Below are positions 23,401 to 35,400 of a DNA stretch of 64,000 bases, piece after piece (positions within the stretch are counted from its first letter, which is position 1; each line of letters starts with the position of its first letter). The stretch covers positions 1,426,001-1,490,000 of the forward strand of contig QANY01009110.1 of assembly GCA_003255025.1 (NCBI GenBank). Direction: 5' to 3'. The notes under the pieces are model-generated. The model was given only the letters and a program-made list of their open reading frames with translations. It was not told the origin of the DNA and ran no database searches. Position numbers and translations under genes: made by a program. The stretch is from Datisca glomerata. Its lineage: Eukaryota; Streptophyta; Magnoliopsida; Cucurbitales; Datiscaceae.

Positions 23401-26400
23401 TGAAGAGACTTCTGAATGTTAATACAGTTTGGAGAAGATACAGTTTTTCACTTCCTTTTGGGCAGCCAACACTAAGACTTTTAAGGATATTCCTTTATTT
23501 ATGCTTAGTTGTAATTGGATGACTGCTTGTATAGACTAATTAAGTAACAATAGTCTTTTTGGTGTTCGGTTAGGAAATCTTTTCCTCCGAACCTTCTTTG
23601 TGCCTTTTTTTTATATTAATATAATTTCTGTTTCTTATAAAAAAATGTTCATATAGTTGCAATACTAAGTCTTAGATTAATGATGCTCATAACTTTTTTT
23701 TTAAGTTTATGTATTGATCTGTCTTGATTTAATGGCTCTTGATGGCATTAGGAGATGCTTGGTGACTTGCTTTGCCACGTCCTCCCTGCATGTAAAGCTG
23801 GGCTTGAGGACCCTGATGATGATGTTCAAGCAGTTGCTGCTGATGCTTTAATACCCGCTGCTGCTTCTATCGTTGCTCTCAATGGTCAGACATTGCATTC
23901 AATTGTGATGCTACTCTGGGATATATTGCTTGATTTGGATGATTTGAGTCCATCTACCAGCAGGTAGTTTTTATTGTTTGAATTCTTCAATTTTTTTTAA
24001 CATGAAACGAGAGTTGTATTAATAATGGAGAAAAAAGTACGGCAGAGAAAGTGGATAAGAAATCCTCCAAATACAAAACCAAAAATTGACAGCCAAATTA
24101 CATCCACAAAAGTTTCTACCCAAAAAGAAAAGAAGACAAATATAACGCCTTGAAAATCTTGACTTAGATGACCAAGAAGAAGGGATTCATAGTTTCATAA
24201 TTTATATTTTGAATTTTGAATTCTTTAGAATTATTCCTTTATTTAATTTTTTGCATTCAATTTTAGAATATAAAACTAATAGTTCTGAATATAGATATTT
24301 TCTTGTTTTTAGTGTATATATTTTGTACAATAAGAAGATTCATCTAATTTCTGGAGCAGTCAAATAATCGTTAATGTGCCTTTATTGAAGACTGTGTTTG
24401 CTGGAAGCTTTTTGTTTATACTAGGACCAGCGTTGTCAACAGCTCGCTTAAGCTCTCTGTGCGAAGGGCTGCGCTTAGTGGTAAGCTAAGCTCACCCCCT
24501 TCTGTAAGCTCTCACTTTGCGGTGCTAAGTATCGTTTATCGCCTAAGCCCTCAGCTCCACTAAGCGGCGCTTAGTAAATCCTAAGCGCCAAGTCATAAAA
24601 GATGAAGGGTGTATGAATGTTACCCAATTCGTTTTCGTCTTAGTCTTCTTTTTCTCACGATTTCCTTTACGAATGAGACCGAGCTCTAGTCATCTCTCTC
24701 TCCCAAGCTCTGTCCAAGACGCCACGCTCCATCTCTTCCCTTTTCTCCCCTCTCTATGCGACTGACCCTCCTTTTCTGTCAGAGTTACATGTTTTGTGTT
24801 CTAAGTCTTATGAATTTATTTTAAATGTTGTTATAATATTTAGTATTTTTATTGTGACTCTAATGCTTTTATGATTTTTTATGGATGTAGTTGTGTGTAA
24901 TTTTGGATTTCAGTGTATGTTTTGTTCTTGTTCTGTTTAGTTTTCAGTTTTTGGTGGATTACTCATCCTCGAAATCCTGCTCATGTACTCTTTTTTTAAT
25001 TATTAATATATATTTTCTGTTTCCTATAAAAAAAAATCTTTCATTATAGATTGAAAATGATGTGTATGTACATATATATAACTTTTAAAGCATCATTTAT
25101 ATTCGGCACTTAGCGTCGATTAAACCCTCGCTTAATGTAGTGCTTAGCGCTTACTCCCCGGGGGAGTCTTGGCGCTTAGGAGCGCTTAACGCTTTGACAA
25201 CACTGACCAGGACCATATCCTCATGTAACCCTTGTATTCTATTGTCAATAATTGACGAATTTTTGGTCTGAATTTTTTTTCTTGTATTTAGACGTGGTTT
25301 TGTTTTTTGGATTTTTGTTTTTGGAGAATTACTTGTCGTTCTTTCAACCCTTTGATGTAATCTTTTATTTCATCTCACATTTTACGTTCTTTATAGAAAC
25401 TATATCATCCTTTAAGATTATTCTGTGTTTTGGCACACATAATTTCTGATCTCTTGGTAATTCTGCAATTTTTATCTCCACTTTTGTGCTGGCATACAGT
25501 TAGTTCTATTCTTTTATTTTGGTGAAGTGGATGAGTTCTATTTCGTCCGCTTTCTTTTGTTCGCTCGGTTTGAAGGATTAGACTCGGTCTTTTGTTCTGG
25601 ACAAGACTGAGTCGCTTCTGAGTTGGTTGATATGTTGTGATTTTCCTTCCGGGATTTTTTTATACCTTTACGCCTTTTACCAATAAAAAACATTTTCTTC
25701 TCTGCCGAGTACATTAGTGGTTTTTTCTGCCTGTAATGTGATTTGTAACCCAAAAGATAGTTTTAGCTGTTGCTGCTTGATCATTTTACAGGATCTTTCT
25801 GCCTGTAATATGTTAGTAGTTAGAAGACATAGGATCTATTAATTGTATCAATCCTTTCAGGGGATTTGTGAATAACATCACTTCTTTTCCTGATTACAGC
25901 ATGGTGTTGATGTCTTCTTTTCCTGTTAGTGGCGTTGATGGATTATTTCGAGTAGATTTGATATGCCTTTTGATTAGAGTTGTTGGGCTAAATATATTTT
26001 CTTTTATCTTGAATCACGTTGAGTGAAAGGATTTTGTGTTGACTTCTCTATTGTGGACTATACTTAAAGGTGATTCAGCTAAGATGTTCACTTACCTGGT
26101 GTGGATATGAATGAATGATTGTCTATGTTTTCCGAAGATGGATTACTTTATAGCTGTAAAGTTGCTAGGCAACATTTGTGGTTTAGATTTTAGACAACTT
26201 TAGCTTAGCACAAACTTAAATAATTAAAGCTTGTGAGAGTCTCAAGATTGGGAAACATTTTAATTCCGAATTCCACTTTGTTTTAATTACGCTAAAATCT
26301 TTGATGTTAATTTGTAGTTTATTGGGTTTATTTTGAAGTTTGATATTTGTATGCAGTGTGATGAATCTGTTGGCAGAAATCTATTCTCAGGGAGACATGA

Positions 26401-29400
26401 TTCCTAAGATGTTTGAAGCATTGTCATTTAAACAAGCTCAGGAGTTTGATATGAGTGAAGTGGGCCGTCTTGATGATTCTAGAGGAGATATAATTTCTCA
26501 AGAAAACCATTATATGCTATCGATGTTGGCACCACGATTATGGCCATTTATGAGGCATAGCATCACATCAGTCCGTTTTTCAGCCATCCGCACTTTGGTA
26601 AACTTGTTTCTTATTACCTTTATTATTGTAGTTGAGTGCTTTATGGTTGATGTCATACTGTTTTGACGCCGGCCTTTGAGGTCTCTATATATGGGTGAAT
26701 ATAATGGTAACTTAAGAAACTCATGTAATGTTTTTTTCGCAGGAGCGATTGCTTGAAGCAGGACTGAAAAGGAACATTTCTGTGATTTTAGGTGATACCT
26801 TAAGAATTGTTTTTCAGAATCTATTGTTGGAATCAAATGAGGATATTTTGCAGTGCTCAGAGAGAGTGTGGAGGCTCCTCATGCAGGTTCTTGAAATGAA
26901 ACTGTACATCTTTTGAATTTCTGTACTTGATATTTTTCCCTTCAAATTTTGTGTGAAGAAGAAAAAGAGATTGAATGCTTTATTTAGTTAAGTAGTGAGA
27001 GTTGGTCCTTAACGAGTATCTGTTTGTTAATGAAGAAAATGTTGTAAGATTTTATTTCTTGATGCTTGAAGCACATTTGTTATTGGTCTCATTATTTTTG
27101 TTTTATAGGATCATAATTAAATATCTTATTTTATCTCATTTCATCTAAGTTGTCCAAGCATTGGTCTGGATGTCCAAACTTGGATTGACTCTATGGACAT
27201 GACTTGAATATGAGTTGGTTGAGGTTTTGTATGAATTTAGTGTTACTGGAAGCACTATACACAAACACACATAAGAATGCATGTGCCAGTGCGTATTTGT
27301 CCATAGATATGTGGCATAGTATCTACATTCACATGTATACCTCTGAGTTTTTTAGTTTTCGGTTTGGCAATGGCAATAGCCTTAGAGATGGCGGTGAGGA
27401 CTGGTATTGGGATGACATCATTCCTTCGAATTATGCCCCAGTATGACATTGGAGATAGGAAATGTAGCTGATTGTATTATACTTGGAATGCCAGTTTTCT
27501 TTTACTATTATTCTACGTTCTTGGGTTACACTTTCATTTGAGTGAGGACCATAAAATATTTCTAAGCACAGAAACCTAAAGATAGCCAGTCCTCAAAGGA
27601 GGAACCTCCAAAGCTATTTCCCCAGTGAGACTCTATTTCTAACCAACAAATTACCAATACCCAAACCTGCTGACTTCTTTACTCCTAGTGGTTACATTGC
27701 ATTAAGAAAACAATCTGTTAGTCAGGTCCTTCCTAAAGGAAATTTCTAGTGAGCTTTTCTAACACCCGTAACAACTTTTGAAGGCAACTTAGACAGATAA
27801 ATATTATGTAAGATCACTCCTCAACTGCTTGAGTCAAACTTAATCTTCATCTAGGAAAATTCCATTTTTCCGACCATCTAATCTTTTCTTAACTTTTTCA
27901 ATAACCGGATCCCAAAATCCTAAAGAATCAATGTTACCCCCTAAAAGAAGATCTAGATATTTCATGGGCCAAGAAGCTACTCCACAACCAGCCAGATTTT
28001 CAGTCTCGTCAATAATCAAAATGTTAACACTAATACCTGCCACTATACGTTTTTCCCCATTAAAAAGGTAAGAATTTTTTTGGTAGTTTATCTTGATTCT
28101 ATGAGTTTGCTCTGCCATGTCCAAGTCTTCCAAAATATTTATCTGACACTATTTTGTAATTTCCGGCTGACTTAATTGTTATTGGATGCTAGTGTCCGGT
28201 GGAGGACTTGGAAACTGCAGCTAGGTCATATATGTCATCCTGGATAGAGCTAGCAACAACTCCATATGGTTCTGCTTTTGATGCTACAAAAATGTTCTGG
28301 CCCATAGCCCTGCCCCGAAAAAGTCATTTTAGAGCTGCAGCAAAAATGAGAGCGGCAAAGCTCGAAAATGAATCTTACAGAAATATTGTTGTGGAATCTG
28401 TCAATGGAAGTATTCCACATGAAAGAAATGGAGATGCTTCTTCAAATTCTGGGAAGATTTTTGTTGGTGCTGATGCAGAAATGTCAGTGACTCATGCACG
28501 AGTAGTCACTGCATCTGCATTGGGGATTTTTGCTTCCAGATTGCGTGAAGACTCTATCAGATATGTAATTGATCCATTGTGGACTGCAGTTTCATCTTTT
28601 TCTGGCGTTCAGCGGCAGGTACTGATTTATTGAGTTTGATAAACATTATATTTAATGAAATAGTTTTTCTTCTTCACCAAAAAAACATAATCTATGCACC
28701 GTCTTATCAGGGGAAAAAAAGGAAAATCCATGGACTGTCTTACAATAAAAGATAATATATGCATATAAGCATTTTTTTTTCTTTTTTTTGCTGATTGTTC
28801 ATATCCATTAGGTGGCATCCATGGTCCTTACTTCTTGGTTTAAGGAAATGAAAAGCAGCAATATTTCTGGAAATGACAGAGTTATTCTTGAGTTTCCCAA
28901 TCACTTTAAAGTGTGGTTGTTGGAATTGTTAACGTGCTCTGACGCCGCATTTCCTACAAAGGGTTCTCTTCTTCCTTATGCTGAACTTTCAAGGACATAC
29001 TCTAAGATGCGCATTGAGGCTACTCAGTTGGTTCATGCTATCGAGTCATCTGGCATGCTTAAGGATTTTCTATCCGCTACCCAAATGGACTTGGAAAACT
29101 TGAGTGCAGATGATGCGATTAGTTTTGCCTCAAGACTTCCCGTAGTATCTAACTATATTGGTGGAAACGAGTCTGGGGAAAGGCAGGTTGATATAGAGTC
29201 ATCAAAACAACGGCTCTTGACGACTTCTGGCTATTTAAAGTGTGTTCAGGTAAGCTAAGATGTTCCATTACATTGTCTTCATTGATTTTCATTTTGATCG
29301 CCAAGTACATTGAATATAAAGGAAAAGTATTTTTTTTAATAAGAATCATCTTTGGTTATTTTTAAACTGGGTCAGAATCCTGGTTTTTTTTTATAGTCTC

Positions 29401-32400
29401 ACAAACCTTATTCCTTTCCTTTTATTGATGGAATGCCGTGTTCTTGTCTACAAGACCTTTCCGCAGACCCTTTTTTTGTTTATTAGTCAACCTGACCTTC
29501 TATCATTATGTAAGCCTGATGTTTAGAGAAGCCAAAAAATTTCAAAATTTAAGTGGAAATACTTTCTTTTGGTGCTGTAATTATTATGGCTAAATCTTCA
29601 CTTTTTCTTTCTATTAGAGCTAGTTCTTTAATGCACATACCTTTTTTTCTTAATGCTTTATCATCATCAGGAATATCTGTATGTGAATTTCTTAGTGTGG
29701 CCTGGGTAGGAGCAGTTAATAAAGCATTGTTGCATATCTTATTATTGATAAGTTGTCGTTGGCCTTCTGAAACAATCTGCAGAGTAACCTACATGTCACT
29801 GTCACTGCCTTGATTGCTGCTGCAGTTGTGTGGATGTCAGAACTTCCTACACGACTTAATCCGGTTATTTTGCCTTTGATGGCTTCAATAAAGAGAGAGC
29901 AGGTTAATGTTCTTTTGCAATAAGTATTCGTATCATGGGATGTATGGTTTGATTTATACTTGATATCAACTAATTTTCTTTTTCAAGGAGGAAATACTGC
30001 AACAGAAAGCAGCTGAGGCACTTGCAGAGCTCATATTCCATTGTGTTTCGCGTAAACCTGGTCCGAATGATAAGTTAGTTAAGAATATATGTAGTTTAAC
30101 ATGCATGGACCCTTGTGAGACACCTCAAGCTGGCGTCATTAGGTCCATGGAGATTATCGATGATCAAGATCTTCTCTCCTTGGGAAAGAATACAGGAAAA
30201 CAGAAGGCAAAGGTTCATATGTTGTCTGGTAGTGAAGATCGGTCAAAGGTTGAGGGATTTATTAGCAGACGAGGATCTGAACTTGTGTTGAGGTATCTGT
30301 GTCGGAAGTTTGGAGCGTCCTTATTTGAAAAACTTCCAAAACTTTGGGATTGCCTCACTGAAATACTCAAACCTATTAGTGCTGAAAATCCTATTGCTGA
30401 AGATGGAGTTGAAATTGTGCTTGACCTTGAATCCGTGAAAGATCCTCAGATATTGATTAATAATATCCAGGTTATTTTATTAGTTGATTTTTATTTCGAG
30501 TGTACTTATGAGTAAAAAGATTTGGGAATCACCCTTTCATATGTTCGACATTTGTTTTTTCCTATTTTTTCTTCATTTCATATGGTATTTTTTGTCTGGG
30601 AATTTACTTGCATACTTGACAAATTTATTTTTCTGGTCAATGGTGTTTGCTTACAGAAATACATTTACTTTTGTTATGCTGAACCTTCTTGTTATACCAG
30701 TAAATTGTTGGAGCTAGCTTGAATTTGATCTGTTTTTCCTTTTCATCTTTGGGGAGACATTATTTTTCCTAAAAAGTTATTGGGGGTCAGTGCTATCATC
30801 CTAGACATTTTTATAAGGTTGAAAAGTCCTATCAAGCTATCCTATCAAATTCGAGGGGTGCCGTAAATTGATAAGGTATTGTGGATTCCATGTCCGCTTT
30901 TATACATATTTATATACTCAGAGCGGGTTCCATGGACAACAGGGATGGAATAGCTGTTGGGTGGTTAGGAGACCTGATTTTTAGAGGTAAAGAAGGGCGT
31001 GAACTTTTTGTACGTCGTATGCCTACTTTTTGAAACATTTCCAGTTGTTTTGGTAGACGGAGGCGGGCAGGTTAACCCCCTATTTCATTAGGATTCCATT
31101 CTATTTATAAGGGCCACATTCCTTTTTGGAGGATTCGTTCCCCGTTCCTGCGGCTGACAAGCGTAAATGGGAATAACTAATACAAATAAAAATACGGTGA
31201 ATATAAAAATCATTTGAAGCGTAATGATCATACATTTGTAATGCATTGAATGTCCCATAATAGGTCCCGCTTTTATACACTTTTTCGGCAGAAGCCCTCA
31301 CATACAATGCTTCTGCCTTGACTTTGTATCTTCTTTCTTCCTAATTTGTTATTTCTTATTCACCACACCCACTGTTCCTGATCAAGTTGTAGATTTCTGT
31401 CTCATATGTAGTTTAATTCTGTTACTCATATGTCAGCCGTAGATACCCATTTTGTTTGTCAGCCAGTTTCTTTAATTTTATATTTCTTTTAGTCATTATT
31501 TAATGTTCTATAGTATTCTCATTTGCAGGTGGTACGTTCCATTGCTCCTTTGCTTGATGAGGCATTAAAACCAAAACTCCTTACTCTTCTTCCCTGTGTT
31601 TTCAATTGCGCACGGCACTCTCATGTTGCTGTTAGATTGGCTGCTTCAAGATGCATCACTTCCATGGCCAGGTCAATGACTGGAAATGTTATGGGAGCTG
31701 TAATAGCAAATGCCATCCCAATGTTAGGAGATGCGAGTTCTGTTCATTCCAGGCAAGGTGCTGGCATGCTCATTAGCTTGCTTGTTCAGGGTTTGGGTGT
31801 GGAGCTGATTCCTTACGCTCCTCTATTAGTTGTTCCCCTGTTAAGATGCATGAGTGATTGTGATCACTCTGTCAGGCAGAGTGTGACACATAGTTTTGCT
31901 GCCCTTGTGCCTCTTCTTCCCTTAGCACGAGGTCTTCCTCCACTGGCTGGACTGAATGAAGGCTTATCGAGGAATGCAGAAGATGCTCAATTTCTGGAGC
32001 AACTACTTGATAATTCCCATATTGATGATTACAAGATATGCACTGAACTTAAAGTAACCTTGAGAAGGTAAGCATTGCATGGCATATGGTATATGTTTAG
32101 CAAAGGACAATGCAGTAGTTCGGTGAACAATTGCTAGTTTTCTTTTGATCTAAAAATATATTTCATATAAAGTACTACCAAGAATAAAATATCATCAAGA
32201 CAAGGCTAAAAACGACAAGGGTAGCATTCTTGTTGGTCCTCTTAATTTGGATAGTACAAAAAAAATGCTTGAATTTTTACGGTGTATTTTAGGTGATATT
32301 TTGTGGTTACAACATTAAATTCATGTCACTAGATGAGCATGCTCTGTTAATCAGCGTAGTCATAACATTCTCGTGGTCTTAATTTGGCTGGGAGTTGTTA

Positions 32401-35400
32401 ATTTAAACTGTGGAAGTTTTTTTATCCTTTTAGTACTTTTTCACATTTGTGGAATGAACTTATCTCGTTCTTACAAAAAGGAAAATAGGTGACATACCTA
32501 TCCTGGGTGTTTTCATATGGCATAGGATTACTAATGCTAGACGCTTGAATTTAAATTTTGTTCAATAAGTTTTAACTAATTGAAAATCTCTTAGGAGCCA
32601 TCATCACCTTTTTGTTATTTGTTTCTTAAAATGAATGCTTTTCTCTTTAAAAAAATTATCTTGAATGAAAGTCCGTATTTTCATAGGTATCTTCAATTTT
32701 TTCTTGTTATTTGAGTAAAATGGTGTGACTGTAATGAGTGCTCATTTAGGTTTTGTTATATATTGACTATTTATCATCATATTACATTAGAGAAGCCCAT
32801 GTATGCTTACTGTTGTTTGCTCTGCTTGTCCAAGTAGCTAGCTATTTGTAACTGTTCCTGCATGACTATGAGATGCGAACTCTTATTTGAGTTGGCTCCT
32901 TGAGGTTTGTTGGAATGTTGTCCCACATCGTCTAAACTTGCCCATTCTGTACTAGTTATAAAGTTCTAATACCTCTCTCCTTAGCACCTAGGTTTTAAGG
33001 ACTGATCGGGCTGGATTTTTCAACTTGGTATCAAAGCTTGTTTGGGCATTTGTTTGTGACGCTTTAGTTCGGTTCTTTGTCCGCTTAGTTCGGATTGTTT
33101 GATATGCTGCTTAGTTTGGCTACCATGTTGTAGTCCAAGATGGTGTGTTGGAATGTTGTCCCACATCGTCTAAACTTGCCCATCCCGTGCTAGTTATAAG
33201 GCTCTAGTACCCATCTCCTTAGCACCTAGGTTTTAAGGAGTGATCGGGTTGAGTTTTTCAACTAGGTTAACTTTTTCGAGGTTGACCAAGATATATATAA
33301 CTACTTTCAGGTTCAATCTTAGCTCATCTCTCTCAATTATTATTCTCTTCTTTTAGGTATCAGCATGAAGGAATAAACTGGTTGGCATTTTTAAAACGTT
33401 TCAAGCTTCATGGAATCTTATGTGACGATATGGGGCTCGGTAAGACACTTCAAGCAGCAACGATAGTGGCATGTGACATAGTTGAGCATTGCTTTTTAAA
33501 TAGTGATGACAATATTCCATCGTCTTTAATCATTTGTCCGTCAACACTAGTTGGTCACTGGGCTTTTGAGATAGAGAAGTATATAGATGCTTCTGTCATT
33601 TCGACTCTACAATATGTTGGCTCTGCACAGGACCGTACTTTGCTTCGAGAACATTTTAACAAGCACAATGTCATCATAACATCCTATGACGTGGTGCGTA
33701 AAGATATTGACTATCTTGGACAGCTTTCTTGGAATTTCTGCATACTAGATGAAGGGCATATAATCAAGAATGCCAAGTCCAAAATCACCCTTGCAGTAAA
33801 GCAGGTGAAAGCCCAGCACCGTCTGATATTGAGTGGAACACCAATCCAGGTTTGTTATGAGTGAGAAAAAGAAATGACTGATGATCAAACGTCTATCTTA
33901 TTGGTTGTTTCTGAGTAGCTATTTGATCTTTTATTGCAGAACAACGTCATGGACTTGTGGTCTCTTTTCGATTTTCTAATGCCTGGGTTTCTTGGAACTG
34001 AGAGACAGGTAAATATTTGGCTAAAGGATTTTTGTTCTACTTGTAGGACATTATTTTTGTGATTGATATTAATCTTTGTTTGATATCCAATCTAGTAAAC
34101 TATTATCATTTTGAATAATGCTTATGAACAAGCAGAAAAGTAAAGGGAAATGGATTATGCATAATATGCTGTGTTAATAAATGAGTCTGTGAACAGATAT
34201 CATGTCGTAAAGATCAGGAAGGGAAAGCTGAAAAACTAAAAGAGTTATTCTAATTAAGTAATGAAAGAGAGTACTTGGGATATTTATACACAAACAATAA
34301 AGCTAAAAATATTAAAATACCCTTAAATACTACAAAAGTAAAGTAAAGACAAACAATATTATCCTACACTCCCCCTCAAGCTGGCACATAGATATCCATC
34401 ATGCTCAGCTTGCGAAGAGTTGACTGTAGAAGAGTAGGACTGACAGGCTTTGTAAGGGCATCATCAACTTGCTTAGATGCAGGCACAAACTTTGTGGAGA
34501 TAGCTTCATACTGAACTCTCTCTCGATTGAAGTGAATATCAACCTTGATATGTTTGGTTCTTTCATGAAGTACAAAATCCGATGCTAACATTAAAGCCGA
34601 CTTATTGTCACAGAATAATGTGGAAGGTAAAGAGGGTAAGAAACCGAGTTCCCCTAGAATAGAATGGAGCCAAAGAACCTCACACGTCCCTTGAGCCATT
34701 GTCCTGTATTCTGCCTCAGCAGAGGACCGTAAAACCACAGATTGCTTCTTTCTTTTCCAGGAGAGAAGATGATTACCATTATAAATACAAATACCAAATG
34801 TAGATCTCCTATTTGTCTTTGACCCAACATAGTCAGCATCAGTAAAACAGGACACATAATGTGTATTTTTGGAGGAATAGAAAAGATCAAAGCCCGGACA
34901 AGACTTCAAGTACCTCAAAATGTGATAAACTGCATTCAAATGTGAAGTACGGGAAGCATGCATAAACTGGCTTACAAGGGTTACAGAAAAAGCAAGATCA
35001 GGACGTGTGTTGACGGTTCACCTGATTCAACTGAAAGTTTGACATTCGGATCCATAAGTGCAGATGCATGTCTACATCCCAACATCCCAGTATCACCAAG
35101 AAGGTTAAGAACGTACTTCCGCTTGGAGAGAGAGATACCTGCCTTGGAACTAGCAACCTCAATACCCAAAAAATACTTCAGCCCTTCCAAATCCTTGATA
35201 TCAAAAGCTGAACTAAGATCTTTCCTGATCTTAGTAATGATGATACTGTCATCACCAGTCAAGATGATATCATCCACATACACAGAGAGGATGACACATT
35301 GCCCTAATGAATTTCGTCTGACAAAACAGGCATGGTCAGAGTGACATCTACAAAACCCTAACTCAAGCACAATTGCACTAAACCAAGCAAACCAAGCCCG

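Larger units (their letters stand above)
17461..32067 (+). other. BTAF1: BTAF1 coding exons 1-18 (HEAT-repeat TBP-binding part)
   Basis: Exons read from splice sites and frame: 17461-17509, 17593-17687, 17921-18120, 18253-18307, 18919-19000, 19627-19955, 20338-20446, 20565-21165, 21394-21526, 21648-21716, 23752-23963, 26357-26597, 26743-26886, 28193-28618, 28812-29249, 29783-29902, 29988-30470, 31529-32067. Phases agree at every junction. Exon 8 encodes a poorly conserved, acidic, lysine-rich insert (about residues 310-500) with a possible nuclear localisation signal, KPKRQK. The HEAT solenoid is known in Mot1 to grip TBP. Introns 10 and 11 are large (2.0 and 2.4 kb) because of LINE and hAT insertions; introns 4-9 show nothing notable. 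Confidence 0.93.

Noticed and set aside
27840..28133. Small minus-strand gene in BTAF1 intron 13
   Set aside because: The WPMKYL...GG and FWDPV blocks identify a LINE RT fragment.
30919..31063. Working psbB gene
   Set aside because: Only a short internal piece with a frameshift lies inside a nuclear intron.
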